DNA of 64,000 nt from Adiantum capillus-veneris (taxonomy: Eukaryota; Streptophyta; Polypodiopsida; Polypodiales; Pteridaceae). Shown piece by piece: positions 59,253-64,000 of this stretch (position 1 is its first letter; each line of letters starts with the position of its first letter). The notes below the pieces were generated by a model, which made no database searches, was not told the origin of the DNA, and saw only the letters and a program-made list of their open reading frames with translations. The position numbers and the translations under genes are program-made. The stretch covers positions 55,902,619 through 55,966,618 of the forward strand of contig CM043952.1 in the NCBI GenBank assembly GCA_014529385.2, given 5' to 3'.

Positions 59253-62200
59253 TTAAGTTCAGTGGTTTTGAAGTTTCCGTTCGTGTGTTGCTATTAATTT
59301 CTCGCTTGGAGTGTCCAAGCTTGTAACAGTGGCATCAGAACTCAAAAACGGAGGATCCGATCTCTTCTGTAGCACACGTAGGTTCCCAAGGAGAATCTGA
59401 CATAGCAAACAAGATTTTATTCCTGAAAGAATCTTCGTGTCGCGACCTCGGACTTATTAGCCACTCCCACCTTTTTTTCCATCGCGCAATACGCGCACTC
59501 CTGTCTTCATCGCTCTGTCTTAAAGGGCATAAGCCATAAACAACCCTAGATTACACATGGGTTCTCGCAAAGAATCTGACAAAGATAACATTTCTCAGGG
59601 GGAGGCAAAGAAAAGTTGAAAACCGGCGCGGGAACTAAAGAGAAGAGTGAAGATTTGGGCAAATTCTCGGCGGGGAAGTTTGCCAGAGCAAAGGACAAGC
59701 GTCAACTCCAGTGACCCGAGATTTAAAAAAAAAACACCTGAAGAATTACCCAATGGATGAGATTCACGTGAGATGGCGAGAGGCCATTGATTTTCTTCTC
59801 AAGTCGGGAAGGAAGCTGAAAGAAAAATAGAGTGAAGAAAAGCGAAAGTTGTACTCGCAGAAAGAGCTAGAGAGAGCTCCTTGAGAAGAAGATGAACCAG
59901 GTAATGAAAGGCTTGAAGCACTCTCGGAAGAAGAGGAAATCATTGGATTTTGATGGTTATTTAGGCCGGAAGTCGAGTTTTGAGGTGGCAAGCTGAAAGA
60001 AAGGAAAGGGAATCAGTTGGTAGATTAGAGAACTCCCCAGATCCAGATTGAGGTGCCAAGGACAGGGAGGCCAGAAGGGCTACCAATAGGTCAAAAGGCC
60101 ACAAGAAAAGAAGAGAAAGGTAAGCTACGTCCATCGGATAATTTGTTCAAGGGTACTTTTTGGCTGTCCATGCAAAGTGGATGGAGGAAGAGAACCTCGC
60201 AAATTCTCTTCAAAGAGAGTTGTACCTTGAAGCTTTTGGGCTATTAGCAGTGTCTATGCCAAAAGTTACCAATGAATCAGCAAGGTTGAATCTGGTGCGG
60301 TGCAGATTGCACAAGAGGAGAGCCACTCCACTCCTTTGTCACATATTGCCTAGATTGAATAAAGTCACTAGTTTCTCTTTCAGATTTTAGGGTACTGACG
60401 GGCCGACAGTATTTGCGGAATGGTGTGCAATGAATTGGAAATTTCCTTGATTGAAGTGAAAACATGTGCTCTTTCATATGTGTATTGTTAGAGACATGAA
60501 GAGAAAGATGAAATGTCTACAACATTTTATCTGATGAATGATTTGAACTTAGTGCATCTAGACATCTACTAGAGATCTGGATGTGATGGCTAAGTGAATG
60601 AAGAATGAATTGCATCTCGACATTTGTTAAAGATCTGTGGGATCTGGATGTGATGCTTAAGTGAATGAAATTCTAGTGCATCAAGATGTCTATCTGGATG
60701 AGATGACTGGATAGTGTTGTGAGTGCATCAAGAGTTCTGGAAGGATGAGATGGCGTGAGCCGATTGTGTATCTCTCCCTGACAACAAAAAGTTCCCGATC
60801 AACCTCTCCAGCTGGCTAATGTAAGAGCTCGAAAAAATCCAGCAAGACGTAATGTACCACATAGTAGCCAAGAGCACCTTGCTAGGAAGAGAGAGCCGTG
60901 CGGAGCTCCAATGAAGCAGCTTCCTGGAGGAGAGGAGCAATCTGCTGCTCTAGGGTCAAGGCCAAACCAATCTGACAACCCAAGTATACTATGGGTGTCC
61001 CTAGGGGGATCCATTTAAAACCCTCTCCAGCAACCAATATGGAGTGGAAGCACTACCACCCCAGAAAGCCACTGTCTTCCTCCATTGATGCTCCCGTCGC
61101 ACAAGAGAACACCTCAAGAGCATGCTCACACCTATGCAAGTTGGCTTCCCGGGCCTCCAATTACATGCCTAAGTCGTCGGCAAACTCAGCGTCCAAAAGC
61201 TCCTCTCCCCTAATAGGCAACTGTAGTCCTTGCAGACCAACCTCATGTGAAGTCAAAAATCTGCTCATCGCCTCAACATATAAGAGAAACAGGAAGGGGG
61301 CAAGAGGGCAGCCCTGTCCAACCGACCATGTGAGCATGAAACAGTCCCCTCTTCGCCTTGCCAAAAGCACCTGACTGTGAGCACACGTGTAGAGAGCTGA
61401 CACTCCCCTAATCCAAGCATCTGAAAACCCCATCCGATGTAGAGTGTCCTCAGGACTTCGCAATCAACTCTGTTATACGCCTTCTCAAAATCGAGGAGTA
61501 CCACAAGATCCTCTCCTCTGAGGCAAGCAAGCGCAGCTGCATCCCAGAAAGTGAAGATGCTATCAAGGATGCTGCGCTCCTTGACAAAGCCTGTCTGTGT
61601 CTCATGTATAATGCTCTCTAGCAGTGGCTGGATTCTCAAACTTAAAACCTTTGCTAAGATTTTGTAGGCTGAGTTGAGAATGGTATAGGTCGCCACTGCC
61701 GAATCTCGTCCAAAGATCTTCCCTCCTTGGGGATAAGGAAGATCAAGCCCTCAATCATACTGTTTGGCATTTCACCACTAGTGTGCAAAATGTGCTGGTA
61801 AGCGCTACATAGGTTTGAATCAATCCTCCTCAACAGGGCAAGAGTCTTCTAGTGAAGAGAAAGAACCAAAGGAACCGGATGAAGTTTCATCAAAGGATTC
61901 TGAAGAAGTAAAGGAATCCGGTGATAGTGCGTCCGAGGGTTCCAATGAGCCAAGGGAACCATATGCAAGTTCATCATAGGATTTTGGAGAAGAAAGGGAA
62001 TTAGATGTTAGCGCATCCGAGAGTTCCGATGAAGCAAGGGAATGAGGTGGTGGTTCATTAGAGATTCAGATTGAGGTGCCAGTGGACAAGGGAGGCCATT
62101 GGGGCTACCAATAGGTCTCAGTGCACAAGAAAGATCAGAAAGGTAAGCTAGATCCACCGGATAATTTGGTCAAGGGTACTTTTTGGCCCTTGATTCAAAG

Positions 62201-63865
62201 TGGATGGAGGTGGAGAACATTGCAAATTCTCTTCAAAGAGAGCTGTACTTTGAAGCTTTTGGATTATTAGCAGTGTCTATGCCAAAAGTTACAGATGAAT
62301 TAGCAGGTTGAATATGGTACAGTGCGGATTGCACAAGAGGGGAGCCACTCCACTCCTTTGTCATAGATTGCCTAGACTGAATAAAGTCGCTAATTTCTCT
62401 TTGAGATTTTAGGGATAATGAGAGGATGATAGTATTTTGCGGAATGATTTTATGAAAATATGTACACTGAATTGGAAATTTCCTTAATTGAATTGAAGAC
62501 ACGTGCTCTTTCATGTTTGTATTGTTAGAGACATGTAGAGAGGGATGAAATGTCCGCAGCATTTTGTCTGATGAATGATTTGAATTTAGTGCATCTAGAC
62601 ATTTGTTAGAGATCAATGGGATTTGGATGTGATGGCTAAGTGAATGTGAACTGAATGAGATTCTAGTGCATCAAGTTGTCTATTTGGATGAGAGGGCTGG
62701 ATACTGTTGTGAGTGCATCAAGAGTTTCAGAAGGATGAGATGGCTGCACAGTGATCTAGGTGCATCAAGAATTCTGGACAGAAGTTCCGGAAGGATGAGA
62801 TGGCTGCACAGTGATCTCTAGGTGCAATGAATTCTGGACATAATGAGATGGCTAGATCGAATGATTGAAACACGGTCTTCGGTGTGAACTAAGTGTGCGA
62901 AGTGGGACAGGTTGGTTACAATATTCATCCACAAGACAATTGATTATAGAATCATTAGCTTTATCATGACTTATAATATGACATCCCTACATTAATATAA
63001 TTTTCTATAGGTGTAAAGTTTGTTATGAAAAGCTGATTATTTTTTAGGACATAGTTATGCCCAAGGACCCTTTTATGTTGTTTTACAAATCTAGAATATA
63101 TTTATTTTTGAAACTTTCATTTCTTAACCACCAAAGCTTTCAGCTCTTTGTTACTTTAGAGAATTCCTTGCTTTGTCAGGTTAAAAACCAATTTCTGTTT
63201 TTCGTTCATTACACAAGATAAAGCTTCGTAATGACTATTTTGTGCTCACCTTCTTCCTCTTGGTAGGGTCCTGCTAGTCGGAATCCACTTGCATTCAAGT
63301 GGTATAATGCAGAGGAAGAAATTTTGGGGAAAAAAATGAAGGTAAAAGAAGAGATCCAAGCTAGAAGTTTCTTTGATCACTCTAAATGTTTCAGCAACTA
63401 TTTGTGTGTATAATCAAACCACATAGCTCTGTGTGTGTGTATCCATAACACTGATTGCTGTGTTTGGGATCTTTTATTTTTGACAGGACTGGCTAAGGTT
63501 CAGTGTTGCGTTCTGGCATACCTTCCGTGGAGATGGAACTGACATATTTGGGTCCTCCACTAAACGTTGGCCATGGGATGATGGCACAGATTCACTAATG
63601 ATGGCGTATAATAGAAGTAAGATACATACCTCTCACCTGGCTGGAATCCTTAAAATGCTATCTTTGGTCATATGTATGAGGAAAAGCTCTTTAGTGGGAG
63701 GTCAGATGCAAGTTTTAAATCACACATCTCTGTTCTAGTTTGGCCTGATGTGTGGATGCTGTCTTCTGTACAGTGAGAGCCAACTTCGAATTTCTCAAGA
63801 AACTTGGAGTGAATTTTTGGTGTTTCCATGATAGAGACATTGCTCCAGAAGGAAAGACTTTGAAG
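28904..63865 (+). CDS. XYLA: Xylose isomerase, plant type (5' part, spliced, 3' end outside window)
   Basis: Joined exons 28904-28969, 29200-29304, 63267-63341, 63487-63616 and 63774-63865 encode the first 156 residues, about one third of a plant xylose isomerase (usually near 480 residues). The enzyme interconverts D-xylose and D-xylulose with divalent metal ions. Residues 1-22 form a hydrophobic signal peptide ([18 protein letters not shown]), as in plant homologues that enter the secretory pathway. Family blocks then follow: [72 protein letters not shown] and [16 protein letters not shown]. The catalytic block [10 protein letters not shown] holds the active-site His and Asp. All introns are GT/AG and phases are consistent (0, 0, 0, 1, 0). 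The start ATG is the one giving a signal peptide; an upstream ATG at 28862 is in another frame context. Confidence 0.93.
29200..29304 (+). CDS. XYLA: Xylose isomerase exon 2
   Basis: Encodes 35 residues, [13 protein letters not shown] to NISYIRYE. The acceptor is TTGGTCAG and the donor GTATCT. This is the left border of the giant intron. Confidence 0.9.
29628..31293 (-). repeat. Gypsy LTR, left copy (3' LTR)
   Basis: It matches the interrupted right copy over its whole length, and the right terminus CTCGTGACA is the - strand LTR start. Confidence 0.75.
31465..31776 (-). pseudogene. Gypsy polyprotein C-terminal remnant with chromodomain-like segment
   Basis: The - strand reads [20 protein letters not shown] followed by [20 protein letters not shown]. 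This lines up with the C end of the chromovirus at 56284-56834 ([37 protein letters not shown]). Chromodomains at this position are held to guide integration to particular chromatin. No integrase, reverse transcriptase or protease remains upstream. Confidence 0.75.
32196..34999 (-). repeat. Gypsy LTR, right copy (5' LTR), split by a solo LTR
   Basis: The LTR is made of 32196-33316 and 34437-34999. It is the partner of 29628-31293 and ends CTCGTGACA at 34997-34999. Confidence 0.75.
33317..34431 (+). repeat. Solo LTR, family L (1,115 bp)
   Basis: It starts TGTCACGTGACA, a perfect 12-bp palindrome, and ends GCACCTAACA. CCAGA at 33312-33316 and 34432-34436 is a perfect target duplication. The empty site is seen in the other gypsy LTR at about 30729-30737 (CCCCCAGAACTG). 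The 3' part contains GTCGTC-type trinucleotide runs. It belongs with the LTRs at 35260, 37302 and 40001. Confidence 0.92.
35260..36448 (+). repeat. Family L 5' LTR (1,189 bp)
   Basis: It starts TGTCATGTGCG and ends CGCACCTGACA. It has a ~60-bp tandem duplication at about 35351-35465 and runs of TCG/TCA trinucleotides at about 35860-36120. Confidence 0.9.
36449..37301 (+). other. Interior of the family L element
   Basis: After the primer site there are three tandem copies of a ~27-bp unit ending AACTCAAGGGAAGAACCAAG (about 36471-36570), then an exact-looking 85-bp tandem duplication (36681-36765 and 36766-36850). No protein domain is recognisable. The stretch near 36672 (CTCGGACTTATTAGCC) also occurs in the gypsy leader at about 59450. 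Confidence 0.75.
37302..39714 (+). repeat. Family L 3' LTR, split by an insertion
   Basis: The LTR is made of 37302-37468 and 39049-39714. It starts TGTCACGTGCGC and ends CGCACCTGACA. Confidence 0.9.
37469..39048. mobile_element. 1,580-bp insertion of unknown class
   Basis: It interrupts the 3' LTR. If its ends are TGTAATGG...TATGACA, the target duplication is TAGCA (37464-37468 and 39049-39053) and it could be a solo LTR. If TGTA belongs to the target, the duplication is the 9-bp TAGCATGTA, as for Mutator-like elements, but no terminal inverted repeat is visible. An internal diverged duplication (ATTGGACCCCT ... at about 38233 and 38378) is present. No coding domain. Confidence 0.7.
40001..41074 (+). 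repeat. Solo LTR, family L (1,074 bp)
   Basis: It starts TGTTACGTGTGCAC and ends GCACCTGACA. CTACA at 39996-40000 and 41075-41079 is a perfect target duplication. TCG/TCATCG runs are at about 40560-40770. Confidence 0.92.
41080..41358 (+). repeat. Fragment of an LTR with TATA box and primer site
   Basis: A TATA-like CCTATATAAAGGAGG at about 41226 is followed by an LTR-like end at ACTAATCCTCA (41358), then TGGTATCAAAG at 41362, a Met-tRNA primer-site variant. No matching second LTR was found; the left side is interrupted by the solo LTR at 40001. Confidence 0.5.
41372..42233. other. Decayed interior sequence without recognised gene
   Basis: No domain is recognisable. Repeated GATGTGGCA and CTGATATGGCA words occur at about 42095-42170. 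It probably belongs to the element whose LTR fragment ends at 41358. Confidence 0.4.
42234..42509 (+). repeat. Copia family B 5' LTR (276 bp)
   Basis: It starts TGTTAGGGAATAAAGG and ends TCCCCCACA. It contains a CT run near 42397-42411. Confidence 0.95.
42512..42523 (+). other. Primer binding site, initiator Met-tRNA
   Basis: TGGTATCAGAGC lies 2 bp after the 5' LTR. Confidence 0.9.
43064..47143 (+). CDS. Copia gag-pol polyprotein, intact
   Basis: One uninterrupted frame of 1,359 codons from [18 protein letters not shown]. An in-frame ATG 15 bp upstream is possible, but MASSS matches the start of related gag proteins. Order of parts, with rough residue numbers: gag (1-200); CCHC zinc knuckle [14 protein letters not shown] (~230-243); aspartic protease [11 protein letters not shown] (~314); GAG-pre-integrase [15 protein letters not shown] (~440); integrase with HSDVC (~501), DNGGEY (~566) and [14 protein letters not shown]; reverse transcriptase with [11 protein letters not shown] (~1041); RNase H with [19 protein letters not shown] (~1211), [16 protein letters not shown] and HCDSQSA (~1286). 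All catalytic residues I can check are present. The length is normal for the superfamily. Confidence 0.96.
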   Translation: MASSSESGNLLHIRKLEGAHNFAIWKKQCYNVMLQKKQTKPIKLQGVKPVDMEVEEWEEVDELARSTIMLSVSDNLLFNVENERTAWGMWKRLDELYAQQSAASKVYWLKKLMDLRMKESTHMSVHLNEFNSIFSQLTELKFTIDEEFKATFLLCTLPESWDVFRTALSNSSASLKYADVESSLLMEEVNRKNTTGGSSNALHLRGRSQQREKSDSKDRARSKSRRKDVVCHHCGKKGHYKRECYEWKKEKNKGAETDAKDKGNAKKSTVLIEEINVASSCDSDSNTDVRNASSVDAHTLAMGSDVDMHTWILDSGASFHVTPRRDWFTQYSGEVQGTVYLGDNYACDIAGIGSVQFSFADGMTFVLHKVRHVPQLKKSLISTGQLDDAGYHTTFGDSKWKICKGARIVAKGCKSDTLYPLHVSSVRDHVVAVTEQPSVSLWHGRLGHMSKRGMETLSRCGYLPCLRYADFSHCEHCIYGKHSQTPHKRSLSLKSDRLDLVHSDVCEMPQLSLGGKKYFVSFIDDATRKVWVYPIRAKSDVLDTFKKFLAFVENQTDKKLRSLRSDNGGEYVSKAFIDFCATKGIKRELTAPFNPSQNGVAERLNRTIQEKVRSMLSHAALPHGFWAEAVQTAIHLINRSPSKALGGKVPEEVWSSKPPSYAHLRVFGCEAYVHIRSELRTKLEPKSHKCIFLGYGEDGEMGYRLWDPALRKIIRSNDVIFNENCMHKQPTKVEEVRRVVFREDVTYGQPRRPNVQQPLHAENAAENQPQQVAIDAPQVGEQVDAPRPPVVAMQPAEQPAVFDGLQVENPPVMDHWVRRSTRVTRPPDRYEPSLDYVMLTDCGEPSCYKEAMQREDSKKWFKAMVSEMQSLEKNNTWDLVDLPKGHKALPCKWVYKTKVTSDASSKYKARLVAKGYKQKHGVDFDEIFSPVVKLATLRLVLGLVAFEDMELKQMDVKTAFLHGDLLEMIYMMQPEGFVSKGQEKKVCRNLKSLYGLKQSPRAWYHKFDTFMRSQGYKRSNSDHCLYIKTASDGSLLLLILYVDDMLIAGKNVTELDALQQSLKNRFDMKDLGDANHILGMRISRDRTNMRLYLSQRDYVNKVLHRFHMDGGKALGTPLPPYVKLTAHDCPNTDDMRAEMAKIPYASAVGSLMYAMVATRPDIAFAVGVVSRYMSNPGKKHWEAVKCILRYLKSTKDLCICFGKSETSVHGFTDADFAGHPDCRKSTSGYVFTFTGGAVSWISRLQKCVALSTTEAEYVAATEACKEALWLMRLVEELGIKSPVPVLHCDSQSAIMLARNPVFYAKTKHIEVKYHFIRSVLDDKSITLVKVHTDDNPADLLTKSLPAERFAYCRQMMGVG
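47210..47222 (+). other. Polypurine tract of copia family B
   Basis: GGTGGGAGG lies directly before the 3' LTR, the position used to prime plus-strand DNA. Confidence 0.75.
47223..47500 (+). repeat. Copia family B 3' LTR (278 bp)
   Basis: It starts TGTTAGGGAATAAAGG and ends TCCCCCACA, and is followed by the target duplication CCCTC. Confidence 0.95.
47506..48073. other. Stretch without a recognisable gene
   Basis: It continues from 42233 across the copia B insertion. No domain seen. Confidence 0.4.
48074..49254 (-). mobile_element. Deleted gypsy interior: leader plus chromodomain tail
   Basis: A primer site on the - strand (TGGTATCAGAG, about 49243-49253) follows the LTR at 49255-49772. 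The interior then runs through a basic leader (49000-49240) directly into a chromodomain-like tail ([15 protein letters not shown] on the - strand, near 48670-48725), present twice because of a tandem duplication. Pol is missing. The TGTCACAAAGTGATGACG at 48074 resembles an LTR start but in + orientation, so the left boundary is unresolved. Confidence 0.55.
48559..48968. repeat. 212-bp tandem duplication, apparently perfect
   Basis: Copies start CCTTTTGTCGAGTCTCG at 48559 and 48771 and look identical by eye through TTTACCTTTCTCTTTCC. It carries the chromodomain-like tail of the gypsy remnant. Confidence 0.85.
49255..49772 (-). repeat. Gypsy LTR, - orientation (518 bp)
   Basis: On the - strand it starts TGTCACAAAATGATGAC at 49772 and ends CAAGTCTCTGACA at 49255, followed by the primer site. 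It shares its start with the LTR at 58620-59167. Confidence 0.8.
49773..50856 (-). pseudogene. Older gypsy protease and reverse transcriptase fragment
   Basis: Read on the - strand: a protease-end block ([20 protein letters not shown]), the linker [20 protein letters not shown], then reverse transcriptase blocks [20 protein letters not shown] and [18 protein letters not shown]. These match the same blocks of the younger chromovirus at 53351-56299. Stops, frame changes and a deletion between NKEIMNQ and NRFPNP show decay. The fragment stops at the LTR boundary 49772 just after VNAK. Its 5' part lies beyond the younger gypsy at 58074-59167. Confidence 0.85.
50857..52090 (+). repeat. Chromovirus 5' LTR (1,234 bp)
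   Basis: It starts TGTTGCTAATTGGAC and ends CCGTTTTGTGACA. It contains a poly-A-rich run (about 51478-51503), repeated TTACGGGAA(A/G) words (about 51750-51870) and a G run at 51961-51975. Confidence 0.94.
52161..53215 (+). pseudogene. Chromovirus gag with a stop and a frameshift
   Basis: It starts [15 protein letters not shown] with a probable coiled coil (residues 8-35). A retrotransposon gag domain follows, including [20 protein letters not shown] and [20 protein letters not shown], up to [13 protein letters not shown] at 53049-53051 ends the frame after about 296 codons. Downstream codons ([20 protein letters not shown]) continue the same gag reading, so the stop is a lesion, probably CGA to TGA. 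A frame change near 53215 then leads to the zinc knuckle. An upstream in-frame ATG at 52140 is less likely as start. Confidence 0.88.
53216..56283 (+). CDS. Chromovirus pol: zinc knuckle, protease, RT, RNase H, integrase
   Basis: Open from the knuckle [14 protein letters not shown] (near 53330) to about 56283; the first ATG is at 53351. Protease active-site region [12 protein letters not shown] at 53543 has DPG where most families have DSG or DTG. Reverse transcriptase: [28 protein letters not shown] and catalytic FFDDILIFS (near 54564). RNase [21 protein letters not shown] and [10 protein letters not shown]. Integrase: the HHCC finger with [10 protein letters not shown] and CLVCQKVK, then the D-D-E residues in [15 protein letters not shown] and QTDGQSE. 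A 1-bp frame change at about 56284 separates the integrase C end. The frame would otherwise be intact for about 1,000 codons. Confidence 0.93.
56284..56834 (+). pseudogene. Chromovirus integrase C end with chromodomain
   Basis: Continues the polyprotein in another frame ([40 protein letters not shown]-type block near 56555). It ends in a chromodomain-like segment, [18 protein letters not shown], then [12 protein letters not shown]. This tail defines the element as a chromovirus. Confidence 0.9.
56847..58073 (+). repeat. Chromovirus 3' LTR (1,227 bp)
   Basis: It starts TGTTGCTAATTGGAC right after a purine tract (AGCCAGAGGGA) and ends CCGTTTTGTGACA. Confidence 0.94.
58074..58619 (-). pseudogene. 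Older gypsy leader and gag head, - strand
   Basis: The primer site (TGGTATCAGAGC on the - strand, about 58607-58618) follows the LTR at 58620. The gag head reads [20 protein letters not shown], then [20 protein letters not shown] and [11 protein letters not shown] (58192-58428). The same protein segment appears on the + strand near 59620-59820. Its missing downstream part is at 49773-50856, across the younger chromovirus. Confidence 0.75.
58620..59167 (-). repeat. Older gypsy LTR, - orientation (548 bp)
   Basis: On the - strand it starts TGTCACAAAATGATGACG at 59167 and ends CCAAGCTTGTTACA at 58620. Confidence 0.82.
59168..59328 (+). repeat. 3' portion of a gypsy LTR, + orientation
   Basis: It matches the last ~160 bp of the LTR at 58620-59167 in reverse orientation (GGTGCCAGTCTTTGGGGCCA to CCAAGCTTGTAACA), with a CT microsatellite at 59216-59250. 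It is followed by the primer-site variant TGGCATCAGAAC at 59330-59341. Confidence 0.8.
59329..60740 (+). pseudogene. Deleted gypsy interior: gag head plus chromodomain tail, + strand
   Basis: After the primer site, a gag head begins [19 protein letters not shown] near 59558, with a stop, and continues through [20 protein letters not shown] (near 59745-59815). At about 60135-60265 a chromodomain-like tail appears ([29 protein letters not shown]). Protease, reverse transcriptase, RNase H and integrase are missing between them. The tail and its 3' flank are repeated at about 62058-62720. Confidence 0.7.
60741..61840 (-). pseudogene. LINE reverse transcriptase fragment
   Basis: On the - strand, in order: [20 protein letters not shown] (near 61690), [34 protein letters not shown] (near 61490), [19 protein letters not shown] (near 61300) and the catalytic EFADDLGM (near 61165). 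These are reverse transcriptase blocks of an L1-type LINE; the YADD-type motif is FADD here. Frame changes and stops show decay. Endonuclease and C-terminal zinc motif are absent. It lies between two copies of a gypsy tail. Confidence 0.87.
61850..62860 (+). repeat. Second copy of the gypsy tail region
   Basis: From about 62058 to 62720 this repeats 60040-60740 (shared blocks AGATTGAGGTGCCA, AAGGGTACTTTTTGGC, TATTAGCAGTGTCTATGCC, CATTTGTTA). It starts with an acidic, Ser/Glu-rich coding remnant (61850-62050) in which a motif of the type SSxxSxEExxE recurs. The end (62690-62850) contains further short direct repeats around GATGAGATGGCTGCACAGTG. Confidence 0.7.
62861..63266 (+). other. Right end of intron 2, apparently unique sequence
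   Basis: No transposon motif is visible. A pyrimidine-rich tract (CACCTTCTTCCTCTTGGTAG) leads into the exon 3 acceptor. Confidence 0.6.
63267..63341 (+). CDS. XYLA: Xylose isomerase exon 3
   Basis: Encodes 25 residues, [14 protein letters not shown] to LGKKMK. The acceptor is CTTGGTAG after a pyrimidine-rich tract and the donor is GTAAAA. It joins in phase 0 to exon 2, giving RYE-GPAS. Confidence 0.93.
63487..63616 (+). CDS. XYLA: Xylose isomerase exon 4
   Basis: Encodes [15 protein letters not shown] to MMAYNR plus the first base of the next codon (phase 1). The acceptor is TTTTTGACAG and the donor GTAAGA. Intron 3 is 145 bp. Confidence 0.95.
63774..63865 (+). CDS. XYLA: Xylose isomerase exon 5
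   Basis: Encodes (M)[15 protein letters not shown] through [14 protein letters not shown], with catalytic His and Asp. The acceptor is TCTGTACAG and the donor GTTGAA. Intron 4 is 157 bp. The gene continues beyond the window. Confidence 0.94.
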
Positions 63866-64000
63866 GTTGAATTCTATATGTTTTTTTCCCACCCTCTCTT
63901 CCACTGTTACTACTAATTGTATCATTAGTGTTCTCCCTGTACCGCTGGGTATGTTTCCCCTATATTATATTGCTCCTTAATGTAAGTTTTTCTCTAGATA

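Larger units (their letters stand above)
29305..63266 (+). other. Giant intron 2 of xylose isomerase (33,962 bp)
   Basis: The donor is GAG|GTATCT and the acceptor TTGGTAG|GGT. At least seven distinct transposon insertions lie inside, in both orientations. Sequence that is not obviously transposon-derived is limited mainly to about 29305-29627 at the left and 62860-63266 at the right. Confidence 0.9.

Noticed and set aside
1-64000. CRISPR arrays, rRNA genes, tRNA genes, bacterial operons
   Set aside because: No regularly spaced identical repeats with unique spacers, no rRNA core motifs and no complete tRNA cloverleaf were seen. The genome is eukaryotic.

Overview
The window is plant nuclear DNA from a repeat-rich genome. 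The evidence is a spliced gene for plant-type xylose isomerase, many LTR retrotransposons of the Ty1/copia and Ty3/gypsy (chromovirus) superfamilies with initiator-Met-tRNA primer sites, LINE and hAT remnants, long GA/CA microsatellites, and no bacterial gene arrangement. A fern or another seed-free vascular plant is my best guess. It rests on a decayed PPR reading frame whose repeat style I associate with ferns, and on the very large intron; it is inference, not proof.

Region 1-28,030 is intergenic and made of old and nested repeats. It holds a four-unit ~156-bp tandem repeat (2073-2690), a decayed hAT transposase (about 2760-4625), a rearranged copia element whose two halves lie in opposite orientation (5465-8673), a PPR pseudogene (10399-11242), and the 3' end of a LINE (12810-13784). 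A large non-autonomous LTR element with ~2.4-kb LTRs follows (13789-25521). A full-length but dead copia element has jumped into one of its LTRs (18929-24482, target duplication GGCGG). The 5' half of a LINE lies beyond it (25526-27489), so the large element appears to sit between two LINE pieces.

Region 28,904-64,000 is one host gene on the + strand, the 5' third of a xylose isomerase gene. Exons 1 and 2 are at 28904-28969 and 29200-29304; exons 3, 4 and 5 are at 63267-63341, 63487-63616 and 63774-63865, and the gene runs off the right edge. All junctions are GT/AG and the reading frame is continuous. Intron 2 is 33,962 bp long and consists mostly of transposable elements.

Inside that intron, left to right: a deleted gypsy element on the minus strand with a solo LTR inside one of its LTRs (29628-34999); a non-autonomous LTR element that has its own 1.58-kb insertion (35260-39714); a second solo LTR of the same family (40001-41074); a complete copia element with one uninterrupted 1,359-codon gag-pol frame (42234-47500); old minus-strand gypsy pieces (48074-50856), interrupted by a nearly complete chromovirus (50857-58073); more pieces of the older elements including a head-to-head LTR junction (58074-60740); a LINE reverse transcriptase fragment (about 60741-61840); and a second copy of a gypsy tail (about 61850-62860).

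The only functional host gene I can support is the xylose isomerase gene. The only apparently intact transposon coding region is the copia gag-pol at 43064-47143. Insertion order can be read from target-site duplications at six places (GGCGG, CCGT, CCAGA, TAATT, CTACA, CCCTC).
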